From the NCBI GenBank assembly GCA_964412845.1, contig CAYPQM010000046.1, forward strand, positions 1-41,163: DNA of 41,163 bases, read 5' to 3'. This document shows positions 14,313 through 21,691 of this stretch, in pieces. A model generated the notes under the pieces. It ran no database searches. It was not told the DNA's origin and saw only the letters and a program-made list of their open reading frames with translations. The translations under genes and the position numbers were made by a program. The stretch comes from JAWWPY01 sp964412845 (GTDB lineage Bacteria; Actinomycetota; Actinomycetes; Streptosporangiales; Streptosporangiaceae). The first letter of the stretch is position 1, and each line of letters begins with the position of its first letter.

Positions 14313-16358
14313 TCAGCGCAGGAAGGCGGCCGCCACACCGGCATCGACCGGGATATGCAGCCCGGTGGTCAGGGGCAGGTCACCGGCGGTCAGCGCGAGC
14401 ACCGCGGCCGCGACATGCTCCGGCAGCACCTCCCGTTTGAGCAGGGTGCGCTGGGCGTAGAAGGCGCCGAGTTCCTCCTCGGGCACGCCGTAGACGGCGG
14501 CCCGCTGGGCACCCCAGCCGCCGGCGAAGATACCGGAACCGCGGACCACGCCGTCGGGGTTGATCCCGTTGACCCGGATGCCTGAGGCGCCCAGTTCCGC
14601 GGCGAGCAGCCGGACCTGGTGAGCCTGGTCGGCCTTGGCGGCGCCGTAGGCGATGTTGCTCGGCCCGGCGAAGACCGCGTTCTTGCTGCAGATGTAGACG
14701 ATGTCCCCGCCCATGCCCTGGGCCCGCATGGTGCGGGCCGCCTCGCGGGACACCAGGAAGGAACCGCGCGCCATCACGTCGTGCTGAATGTCCCAGTCGG
14801 CCGTGCTGGTCTCAAGCAGTGGTTTGGAGATGGACAGCCCCGCGTTGTTGACCACGAGATCCACCCCGCCAAACGCCAGGGCCGCGACCCGGAACGCCTC
14901 GATCACGCTGGTCTCGTCCGTGACGTCCGAGGTGACCGCCACCGCGACGTCGGCCGAGCCGAGGGACTTGGCCACGTCTTGGGCCGCGCTGCCATCCCGG
15001 TCGGCGATGACCACGCACGCGCCCTCAGCCGCCAGGCGCTTCGCGGTGGCCCGCCCGATCCCCGACCCGCCCCCGGTGACCAGCGCGACCCGGGTGGCTA
15101 GCGGCTTCGGCTTCGGGCGCCGCCTGAGCTTGGCTTCCTCCAGGGACCAGTACTCGATGCGGAATTTCTCCCGCTCGTCGATGGGGGAGTAGGTCGAGAC
15201 TGACTCGGCGCCGCCCATCACGTTGATCGCGTTGACGTAGAACTCCCCGGCCACCCGCGCGGTCTGCTTGTCGGCGCCGAAACTGAACATGCCGACGCCC
15301 GGCAGCAGGATGATCGCCGGGTCGGCGCCGCGCATCGGCGGCGCGTCGTCGTCGGCGTACCGCTCGTAGTACGCGCGGTAGTCGTCGCGGTAGGCGGCGT
15401 GCAGCTCAGCGAGCCGGGCGAGCACCTCATCCAGCGAGGCGGCCGGCGGCAGGTCAAGGACCAGCGGCCGCACCTTGGTGCGCAGGAAGTGGTCAGGGCA
15501 GGACGTGCCGAGCGCGGCGAGCGCGGGGTGCTTGCTGCGGGCCAGGAAATCGAGCACCGCCGGGCTGTCGGTGAAGTGCCCCACCTGCGGATGATCAGTG
15601 GAGGCCAGTCCGCGCAGCGCCGGGGCCAGCGCGGCCGCCCGCTCGCGGCGCGGCCCATCCGGCAACGGCTGAAATTCCAGCACAACATCACCAAACGGCT
15701 CCGTGCGCCCGTGCTCATCCAGATACCGCTGCGCGGTAGCGATGATCGCGAGCGAGCGTGTCTCGCATTCCTCGCTCGTCTCGCCCCAGGCGGTAATTCC
15801 GTGCCCGCCCAGGATCACCCCGATGGCCTGCGGGTTGTCACGCCGGAAGGCGGCGATGTCGAGGCCAAGCTGGAAACCTGGGCGGCGCCAGGGCACCCAG
15901 CCGACCTGGTCGCCGAAGCAGTCAGCGGTCAGCGCCGGGCCGTCGGCGGCGGTCGCGAAGGCGATCCCGGAGTCCGGGTGGAGATGGTCCACGTGCGGCG
16001 CGTCGACGAGCCCGTGCATGGCGGTGTCGATGGACGGCGGCGCGCCGCCTTTGCCGTGCAGGCAGTAGTCGAAGGCGGCGACCATCTCATCCTCGCGCTC
16101 GACGCCCGGGTAGATCCCGGTGAGCGAGCGGAGCCGGTCGAGCCGCAGCACGGCGAGCCCGTCGGCGGTGAGCGTGCCCAGATCACCGCCCGATCCCTTG
16201 ACCCACAGCAATTCGGCGGGCCGGCCGGTCACCGGGTCGGTGACCTGGCCCTTCGCTGACGTGTTGCCGCCGGCGTAGTTGGTGTTACGCGGGTCCGCAC
16301 CGAGGCGGTTGCTGCGCTGGATGAGCGCGGCGACCTCGGCTGGCGCCTGCGGGGTCAT
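14313..16358 (-). CDS. rhaEW: Bifunctional rhamnulose-1-phosphate aldolase / short-chain dehydrogenase (L-lactaldehyde oxidising)
   Basis: ATG 16358, with AAGGAG 7 nt upstream, gives 681 residues. Residues about 1-400 are a class II aldolase with the metal-binding HVDHLHPD and GGHGI histidines. From about residue 420 a short-chain dehydrogenase follows with VTGGGSGIG, NNAGLS and the YGAAK active-site pattern. Family knowledge: this fusion replaces separate RhaD and lactaldehyde dehydrogenase in Bacillus, Actinobacteria and Chloroflexi. It cleaves L-rhamnulose-1-phosphate to dihydroxyacetone phosphate and L-lactaldehyde and oxidises the latter to lactate with NAD. It lies between rhaI and the LuxR-type gene. 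The aldolase/dehydrogenase fusion is seen directly; the reaction products are inferred from the family. Confidence 0.92.
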   Translation of the reverse strand: MTPQAPAEVAALIQRSNRLGADPRNTNYAGGNTSAKGQVTDPVTGRPAELLWVKGSGGDLGTLTADGLAVLRLDRLRSLTGIYPGVEREDEMVAAFDYCLHGKGGAPPSIDTAMHGLVDAPHVDHLHPDSGIAFATAADGPALTADCFGDQVGWVPWRRPGFQLGLDIAAFRRDNPQAIGVILGGHGITAWGETSEECETRSLAIIATAQRYLDEHGRTEPFGDVVLEFQPLPDGPRRERAAALAPALRGLASTDHPQVGHFTDSPAVLDFLARSKHPALAALGTSCPDHFLRTKVRPLVLDLPPAASLDEVLARLAELHAAYRDDYRAYYERYADDDAPPMRGADPAIILLPGVGMFSFGADKQTARVAGEFYVNAINVMGGAESVSTYSPIDEREKFRIEYWSLEEAKLRRRPKPKPLATRVALVTGGGSGIGRATAKRLAAEGACVVIADRDGSAAQDVAKSLGSADVAVAVTSDVTDETSVIEAFRVAALAFGGVDLVVNNAGLSISKPLLETSTADWDIQHDVMARGSFLVSREAARTMRAQGMGGDIVYICSKNAVFAGPSNIAYGAAKADQAHQVRLLAAELGASGIRVNGINPDGVVRGSGIFAGGWGAQRAAVYGVPEEELGAFYAQRTLLKREVLPEHVAAAVLALTAGDLPLTTGLHIPVDAGVAAAFLR

Positions 16359-16403
16359 GGTGTGCTCCTTGTCAGGCTGCGACTCGCTGGGTGCGAGGCC
16401 GGG

Positions 16404-16560
16404 CGGTGGGCGTCGTGTCTGCACGGTGCGTCGTGCCTGCGCGGTGCTTTGTGCCTCTCATGTGGGTGCTATGGACCGCGTTGTTTCCTGCGGAATCAGC
16501 GTGGTGCGTTGTGCCCCTCGTGGGGGCGCTATGCACCGCGTTGCCGTGTGGAATCAGCGT
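16404..16560. repeat. Intergenic direct repeats between rhaI and rhaEW
   Basis: Two imperfect copies of a unit of about 60 bp lie at 16443-16502 and 16503-16560, sharing GTGCTAT/GCGCTATG, ACCGCGTTG and GGAATCAGCGTG. Just before them (16404-16460), three shorter degenerate copies of a CGGTGCGTCGTGCCTGCG-like 18-20-mer are stacked. The rhaI stop is at 16574, so the array forms most of the spacer ahead of rhaEW. No gene is seen in it. Confidence 0.7.
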
Positions 16561-16573
16561 GGTGGTCATCGGG

Positions 16574-17740
16574 TTAGCTGGCCCAGCTGGCGGGGGTGCC
16601 GCCGATGCGGTCGGTGATGATTTTCTGGGCGTAGCCGGAGTGGTGGTAGGCGGTGATGGGGTCGGGGTGCAGGCCCATGTCCTGGCGGAGTTCGGCGAGG
16701 AGGGGGCGGACGTCGGTGTTGTAGGCGTCCATGAGGGCGGCGTGGGCGCCGAGGATGTCGCCGTTGTGCTGGGCGGTGGTGAGGGCGTCGGTGTCGACGA
16801 GGAGGGCTTTGGCGGTGGCTTCCTGGACGTTCATGACGGAGCGGATCTGGGCGGGGATCTTGGGTTCGATGTTGTGGCACTGGTCGAGCATGAACGCGAT
16901 CCCGGCGCCGGGGGCGAGGCCGCCGGCGGTGACGACTTCGCGCAGGATGCGGAATAGCTGGAAGGGGTCGGCGGCGCCGGCCATCAGGTCATCGTCGGCG
17001 TAGAACCGGGAGTTGAAGTCGAACCCGCCGAGCCGGCCGGCGCGGAGCAGGATCGCGACGATGAACTCGATGTTGACGCCGGGGGCGTGGTGGCCGGTGT
17101 CCACGACGACGGCGGCGCGGTCACCGAGGGCCAGGCAGTGCAGCAGGGAGGTGCCCCAGTCCGGGATGTCGGTGGTGTAGAACGAGGGCTCGAACAGCTT
17201 GTATTCCAGCAGCATCCGCTGGTGCGGGGCGAGGCGGGCGTAGACGGCGGCCAGGGCCCCGGCGAGGCGGTCCTGGCGGGCGCGGATGCTGTCCTGGCCG
17301 GGGTAGTTGGTGCCGTCCGCGAACCACAGCTTCAGGTCGGCGGAGCCGGTGGCGTCCATGATGGTGACGCATTCGAGGAGGTGATCCACCGCCTTGGCGC
17401 GGACCGCGGGGTCGGGGTGGGCGACCGACCCGAGCTTGTAGTCATCGTCTTGGAACACGTTCGCGTTCACGGTCCCGATGCTGGTCCCCAGGCCCGCGGC
17501 GAACTCCGCGAGGGCGGCGTAGTCATCGACACGGTCCCAGGGGATGTGCACCGCGACGCTGGGGGCGACGCCGGTGAACTTGTGCACCTGCGCCGCGTCC
17601 GCGATTTTCTCCTGCGGGGTGCGCGGCACCCCGGGCTGGGAGAACACCTTGAACCGGGTCCCGGTATTACCGAACGCCCACGACGGCAGCTCAATCCGCT
17701 GCGCCCGCAACGCGGACTTCACAGCACTCACATCAGGCAT
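16574..17740 (-). CDS. rhaI: L-rhamnose isomerase (actinobacterial / Pseudomonas stutzeri type)
   Basis: This 388-residue TIM-barrel sugar isomerase starts at ATG 17740 with GGAG about 9 nt upstream. It belongs to the xylose-isomerase-like superfamily in its RhaI branch (about 385-430 residues), which is distinct from E. coli RhaA. Segments carrying probable metal ligands are LLEYKLFEPSFYTTDIPDWG, VVVDTGHHAPGVNIE and GGFDFNSRFYADDDLM. KLWFADGTNYPGQDSI is also typical. Reaction: L-rhamnose to L-rhamnulose. It lies 125 bp downstream of rhaM and 215 bp upstream of rhaEW, with both spacers filled by repeats, so expression across them may depend on long untranslated spacers. Confidence 0.93.
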   Translation of the reverse strand: MPDVSAVKSALRAQRIELPSWAFGNTGTRFKVFSQPGVPRTPQEKIADAAQVHKFTGVAPSVAVHIPWDRVDDYAALAEFAAGLGTSIGTVNANVFQDDDYKLGSVAHPDPAVRAKAVDHLLECVTIMDATGSADLKLWFADGTNYPGQDSIRARQDRLAGALAAVYARLAPHQRMLLEYKLFEPSFYTTDIPDWGTSLLHCLALGDRAAVVVDTGHHAPGVNIEFIVAILLRAGRLGGFDFNSRFYADDDLMAGAADPFQLFRILREVVTAGGLAPGAGIAFMLDQCHNIEPKIPAQIRSVMNVQEATAKALLVDTDALTTAQHNGDILGAHAALMDAYNTDVRPLLAELRQDMGLHPDPITAYHHSGYAQKIITDRIGGTPASWAS

Positions 17741-17795
17741 CTCACGTCATCTCCAGGCGGCGGAACACGGTGCGGCTCTGCCAGTGCGGTCAGTG

Positions 17796-17847
17796 CGGCT
17801 CAGCCAGTCGGCTCAGCCAGTCGGCTCAGTCAGTCGGCTCAGCCAGT
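17796..17847. repeat. Four tandem 13-bp repeats between rhaM and rhaI
   Basis: Units CGGCTCAGCCAGT at 17796-17808, 17809-17821, 17822-17834 (one C-to-T change) and 17835-17847 follow head to tail. Degenerate relatives flank them from about 17770 to 17865. They occupy the 125-bp gap between rhaM and rhaI. No gene was seen here. Confidence 0.85.
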
Positions 17848-17865
17848 GCGGCTCGGTCTGGCCGG

Positions 17866-18186
17866 TCAGTCCAGGTGGAATACTTCGTCGAGCTTGCGGA
17901 ACCCCTCGTCGGGGCGCTGGTCGCCAAGATCGGCGAAGAAGGGCGCCATCTCCGCCTGCCAGCGCTCGTTGACGCCGGTCTGCGCCATCTTGCGCTGCGC
18001 CGCTGAATAGTCGTCCGTTTCCAGGTAGCCGACCAAGAGCCCGTCCTCGGCCAGGAACAGCGTGTAGTTGGTCCAGCCAGCGCCCTGCAGTGCCTCGATC
18101 ATCTCTGGCCATACTTTCCGGTGCCGTACCCGGTACTCCGCAAGCCGGTCAGGCCTGACCCGGGCGAGGAAGCAGACACGCTCCAT
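17866..18186 (-). CDS. rhaM: L-rhamnose mutarotase
   Basis: This 106-residue protein starts at ATG 18186, preceded by AGGAAGGGA at 7-8 nt. It matches the RhaM/RhaU family in length (about 104-110) and motifs: MERVCFLARVRPDRLAEYR near the start, HRKVWPEM, the central YTLFL and LVGYLETDD, and a C-terminal LDEVFHLD. Family function: interconversion of the alpha and beta anomers of L-rhamnose, feeding the isomerase. It acts as a dimer with a ferredoxin-like alpha/beta-barrel fold and no cofactor. It is the first intracellular gene of the operon, just after the importer genes, and follows a strong hairpin that may set it apart from rhaS. Confidence 0.94.
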   Translation of the reverse strand: MERVCFLARVRPDRLAEYRVRHRKVWPEMIEALQGAGWTNYTLFLAEDGLLVGYLETDDYSAAQRKMAQTGVNERWQAEMAPFFADLGDQRPDEGFRKLDEVFHLD

Positions 18187-18210
18187 CAGGTTCCCTTCCT
18201 GCGGGTGTTC

Positions 18211-18251
18211 CGTGGATCCCGGCCGCCGCTGTCCGGCGGCCGGGATCCACG
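18211..18251 (-). terminator. Perfect 18-bp hairpin between rhaS and rhaM (partial terminator or mRNA-stability element)
   Basis: CGTGGATCCCGGCCGCCG (18211-18228) and CGGCGGCCGGGATCCACG (18234-18251) pair perfectly around a 5-nt loop. The stem begins 7 nt after the rhaS stop (18259 on the minus strand). There is no U-run after it, so full intrinsic termination is doubtful. In binding-protein operons such hairpins often protect the upstream transcript and raise binding-protein output over downstream genes, as in E. coli malE-malF. Confidence 0.75.
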
Positions 18252-18258
18252 CGACTCT

Positions 18259-19326
18259 TTAGAAGTTGAACTGGCTGATGTTGGCCTTGTTGAACACGAA
18301 CGGCGGGCCAAGCAGGATGGTGCCGTCGGCACCAACCGTGAACTTGCCCAGCTTGCCGGCGGTGAAGGAGCCGCCCGCGGCGCTCGTGATCGTCTTGGAT
18401 GCGAAGTTGACCGCCGCGTACCCGGCCAGGTAGCCGAGGTTCGCCGGGTTCCACAGCTCGAAGGCCTGGATGGTGCCGTCAGACACATACTTCTTGAGGG
18501 AATCGGGAGTACCGAGTCCCGTGAGCGCGATCTTGCCGCGGTACTTGGCGGTGTCGAGCACCTGCGCCGCGGCGAGGATGCCGACTGTGGTCGGCGAGAT
18601 GATGCCCTTGAGGTTCGGGTACTTCTGCAGCAGACCCTGGGTTACCTGCGTCGCAGTTGTCGGGTCGTCGTTGCCGTAGACGGTGCTGACCAGGTGCATC
18701 TTGGGGTACTTCTTCAGCTCCGTCTTCATGAACCCGATCCAGGCGTTCTGGTTCGGCGCCGAGGCGGCGGCGGACACGATCGCGATGTCCCCGGTGGAAT
18801 TGATCTGCTTCGCGAGCAGGTCAACCTCGCTCGTTCCGATCTGGGACGTGGACGCCTGGTTGATGAACAGGCTCCGGCAGGTTGGCGCGTCTGAGTCGTA
18901 GGTGACGACCGTGATGCCCTTGGCCATGGCGGACTTCAGGGTTGGGCAGAGTGCCGTGGGATCGGTGGCGGACACGATGAGGGCGTTAGCGCCCTTGGTG
19001 ATCGCGGCCTGGATAGCGGGTATCTGCGACGCGGGCGTGGCCGCGGTGCCGCTCGTCTCGGTCCCGGTCTCACCAAGCGTGCCCAGCGCGGCGAGTGCAC
19101 CGCCGGACTTGACGCTGTCTGACGTCGTGAAATACGGGTTGCCAAGGTTCTTCGGGATGACGAAGACCTTCAGCCCTGTCTTCAGTCCCCCGGCGGCGCT
19201 TGCGGACGAACTTGGGGACGAACTGGAGGACGCGGAGCCTCCTGAAGAGCTGCACGCCGCGAGCGTTGCGGACGCTACGAGCAGCACTGCGGGACCCCAC
19301 AGTGCTCTCTTGACGGAACCTCTCAT
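18259..19326 (-). CDS. rhaS: L-rhamnose ABC transporter substrate-binding lipoprotein
   Basis: This 355-residue protein starts at ATG 19326 with AAAGGA 8 nt upstream. The signal peptide ends in the lipobox LAAC with Cys25; a serine-rich linker (about 26-46) tethers the domain. The mature part is a periplasmic-binding-protein fold of the ribose/LacI type (FVIPKNLGNPYFTTSDSV, NALIVSATDPTALCPTLKSA, GIISPTTVGILAAAQVL, TPDSLKKYVSDGTIQAFELW). The gene context, with two BPD_transp_2 permeases and a double ATPase, fits the Rhizobium RhaSTPQ transporter; the name here is the transporter rhaS, not the E. coli regulator RhaS. It should bind rhamnose outside the cell. The spacer to rhaQ carries tandem 21-mers. 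Confidence 0.88.
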   Translation of the reverse strand: MRGSVKRALWGPAVLLVASATLAACSSSGGSASSSSSPSSSASAAGGLKTGLKVFVIPKNLGNPYFTTSDSVKSGGALAALGTLGETGTETSGTAATPASQIPAIQAAITKGANALIVSATDPTALCPTLKSAMAKGITVVTYDSDAPTCRSLFINQASTSQIGTSEVDLLAKQINSTGDIAIVSAAASAPNQNAWIGFMKTELKKYPKMHLVSTVYGNDDPTTATQVTQGLLQKYPNLKGIISPTTVGILAAAQVLDTAKYRGKIALTGLGTPDSLKKYVSDGTIQAFELWNPANLGYLAGYAAVNFASKTITSAAGGSFTAGKLGKFTVGADGTILLGPPFVFNKANISQFNF

Positions 19327-19398
19327 ACCTGAATCCTTTCAATTCGGGGCAAAATTGATATCTGGCGGGATGCGGCGGAATGCTGGCCGACCGCGCGA

Positions 19399-19482
19399 TG
19401 CGGCGCGGCCCTGCCGGAGTGCGGCGCGGCCCTGCCGGAGTGCGGCGCGGCCCTGCCGGAGTGCGGCGCGGCCCTGCGGGGA
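19399..19482. repeat. Four tandem 21-bp repeats between rhaQ and rhaS
   Basis: TGCGGCGCGGCCCTGCCGGAG occurs at 19399-19419, 19420-19440 and 19441-19461, with an imperfect fourth copy at 19462-19482. The array fills roughly half of the 174-bp gap between the rhaQ stop and the rhaS start. The 21-bp length keeps frames open, which explains spurious frames with repeated AAPHSGR. Confidence 0.88.
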
Positions 19483-19500
19483 TGTGGCCCGAGGCCGTGC

Positions 19501-20649
19501 TCAGTCATGAACTGCTCCAATGGCCGACGACCGGGCGGCGCCCCTGCTGTGCGCGAGTCCTCGTGCCCGGCCCAGGAGGGCCGCGGCGTTGGGCACGAAC
19601 ACGCTGATGAGCAGCAGGCCGCCGGTCACGATGCCGGTGGCCTCCTGGTTGAAGTTGGTGAGCAGGAGTGCGTTCTGCAGCCCGGCGAACACGATCACGG
19701 CCAGCACCACGCCGACGATCGATCCCTTGCCCCCGAAGATGGATACCCCGGCGAGCAGGACGATGGCCACGACGCTCAGCTCCAGCCCGAGACCGTTGTT
19801 CTGCACCGCCGTGGCCAGCCGGAACGTCCACAGCACGCCCGTCATAGAGCAGACCAGACCGGACACCACAAAGAGCATGGTCTTGATGCGCTTGACCCGG
19901 ATCCCGGCGAACAGCGCCGCTTCCGGGCTCGCGCCCATGGCATAGACGGACCGGCCGGTCGCGGTGGCGTGCAGCACTATCCCGAAGATCACGGCCAGCA
20001 CGATGAAGATCGCTACGGAATAGGGGATGTTCGTGTGCGGGATCGGGTTGACCCCGATGGTGGTGTACGACGCGGGGAAGTTCGAGACGGTGTTCGCTCC
20101 CAGGATGATCAGGGCGATGCCGCGGTACAACGCGAGCGTGCCGATCGTCACCGCGAGGGACGGCAAGCCGAGCCGGGTCACCAGCAGGCCGTTGATCAGG
20201 CCCGCGAGCACCCCGAGCACCGCCACGACGACGAAGATGGCCAGCATCGGCCAGTGCTTGCTCCATAGGAAGCCGAGCAGCGCACTGGACATGCCGAGCG
20301 TGGAAGCCACAGAAAGGTCGATCTCGCCGCTGATGATGATGAGTGTCATCGGCAGTGTCATGATCGCTATCTCGCCTGATGACACGCTCAGGTTGAAGAA
20401 GTTCCCGCTGGTCAGGAACTGTGGTGAGGTGACGTCGCCGAATACCAGGACGGCGACGACCACGACGGCCAGGCCTGTCTCCCAGCGCAAGGCGGAGTGC
20501 AGCGCTACCCGCAGGCCGCCGGCCTGGGATGCGGCCCGCTGGTCACTGGCCTGGGATGCGGCCCGCTGGCTAGTGGGCTCAGCCCCGGACGAATTGTCGT
20601 CATGAGCGTTCAGGCCCGTTGCGGGGGTGGGGTTCTGGTCAGGTTCCAA
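19501..20649 (-). CDS. rhaQ: L-rhamnose ABC transporter permease (second)
   Basis: This 382-residue protein belongs to the BPD_transp_2 (ribose-type) permease family. About eight to ten hydrophobic helices begin near residue 58. The sugar-permease signature ISGEIDLSVASTLGMSS is clear, and the cytoplasmic loop ATATGRSVYAMGASPEAALFAGI is the expected ATPase-contact region. The N-terminal 50 residues are polar and contain an in-frame duplication (QRAASQA twice) caused by a 27-bp DNA repeat; they may be a disordered tail. The start lies 11 nt inside the rhaP 3' end, so the genes are coupled. It should form the membrane channel together with RhaP. Confidence 0.9.
   Translation of the reverse strand: MEPDQNPTPATGLNAHDDNSSGAEPTSQRAASQASDQRAASQAGGLRVALHSALRWETGLAVVVVAVLVFGDVTSPQFLTSGNFFNLSVSSGEIAIMTLPMTLIIISGEIDLSVASTLGMSSALLGFLWSKHWPMLAIFVVVAVLGVLAGLINGLLVTRLGLPSLAVTIGTLALYRGIALIILGANTVSNFPASYTTIGVNPIPHTNIPYSVAIFIVLAVIFGIVLHATATGRSVYAMGASPEAALFAGIRVKRIKTMLFVVSGLVCSMTGVLWTFRLATAVQNNGLGLELSVVAIVLLAGVSIFGGKGSIVGVVLAVIVFAGLQNALLLTNFNQEATGIVTGGLLLISVFVPNAAALLGRARGLAHSRGAARSSAIGAVHD
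20521..20574. repeat. In-frame 27-bp tandem duplication within rhaQ
   Basis: GGCCTGGGATGCGGCCCGCTGG is shared by two adjacent 27-bp units (20521-20547 and 20548-20574) that differ at their ends. On the minus strand they encode the duplicated QRAASQA segment in the N-terminal tail of RhaQ. The length is a multiple of three, so the frame is kept. Confidence 0.8.
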
Positions 20650-21691
20650 CGCCGGAGCTCCTTCGCCGCAGCGCGAGCATCACCCTGACGGCGATGGCGC
20701 GGTCGACCGTGATGGCCACCAGGAGCAGGAAACCGGCGATTGCCTGGTCCCAGAATGGCGAGATGCCGAGGACGTTCAGCGCGGACTGGATGGTACTGAG
20801 CAGGAGCGCCCCGACGGCCGCGCCGACCGCGCTGCCGCTCCCGCCGAAGATCGCCACGCCACCGACCACCACAGCGGAGATCACTGTCAGTTCGTAGCCG
20901 GTCCCCGCGGTCGAATCGATGGTCTCGTACTGCGCGGCCCACAGCACGCCGGCCAGCCCTGCGATGGCACCACTGAGCGCGAAGGCGGCAAAAATGCGCT
21001 TGCCGACCGGGATGCCGGCCAGGCGCGCCCCTTCCGGGTTGGAGCCGATTGCGTACAGCTCCCGTCCAGACCGGAAGGAACGCAGGTAATAAGCCCCGGC
21101 CCCGATCACCACGGCGATGACGATGGCCAGGTACGGCACGCCGAGCACGGTAGCCCGGGGGATGTTGATGAAGCTGCCCGGGAGGGTCTGGGCGACCACC
21201 TCGTTGCCGCCCACGATGAGGATGTCGACCCCCCGGATGATGTAGAGCGTGGCCAGCGTGACCACGAGGCTCGGCACCCGGCCGATGGACACCATGAGCC
21301 CGTTGGCGATTCCGCAGACGAGGCCGACCCCGAGCCCGACCAGGAAGACGACCGGTACCGGGATACCGTGTTGGTGCCCGAACAGGTTCGCCGACACATA
21401 GGCGGACAGGCCCAGCACCGATCCGATGGACAGGTCGACGTTCCGGCTGATGACCACCATCGTTTCGCCGAGCGCGAGCAGGGCGAACACAGTGGTGTTG
21501 ACCAGGACGAACTGGACGTTGGCCTGGTCGAGGAAACGCGGCTGGATGCTCGCCGTCACCGCGACGAACACGGCGAGGACGGCGATGATGCCGGATTCCC
21601 GGATCCGGAACACCCGCTCGGTGAGCTTGCGCGACGTGATCCCGGCGGTGGCGCTGGATGGCTCCTGGCGCTCGGTCAGTGACGCTGTCAT
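20639..21691 (-). CDS. rhaP: L-rhamnose ABC transporter permease (first)
   Basis: A 350-residue BPD_transp_2 permease with multiple hydrophobic helices from about residue 33 to 340. The family signatures are LLALGETMVVISRNVDLSIGSVLG near residue 90 and, after the central helices, the cytoplasmic SGRELYAIGSNPEGARLAGIP contact loop. GGVAIFGGSGSAVGA is typical of the C-terminal half. The ATG at 21691 overlaps the rhaT stop by 4 nt, and its own stop lies inside the rhaQ start region. With RhaQ it should form a heterodimeric pore driven by the two-domain ATPase RhaT. Specificity for rhamnose is inferred from the operon. Confidence 0.9.
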   Translation of the reverse strand: MTASLTERQEPSSATAGITSRKLTERVFRIRESGIIAVLAVFVAVTASIQPRFLDQANVQFVLVNTTVFALLALGETMVVISRNVDLSIGSVLGLSAYVSANLFGHQHGIPVPVVFLVGLGVGLVCGIANGLMVSIGRVPSLVVTLATLYIIRGVDILIVGGNEVVAQTLPGSFINIPRATVLGVPYLAIVIAVVIGAGAYYLRSFRSGRELYAIGSNPEGARLAGIPVGKRIFAAFALSGAIAGLAGVLWAAQYETIDSTAGTGYELTVISAVVVGGVAIFGGSGSAVGAAVGALLLSTIQSALNVLGISPFWDQAIAGFLLLVAITVDRAIAVRVMLALRRRSSGVGT

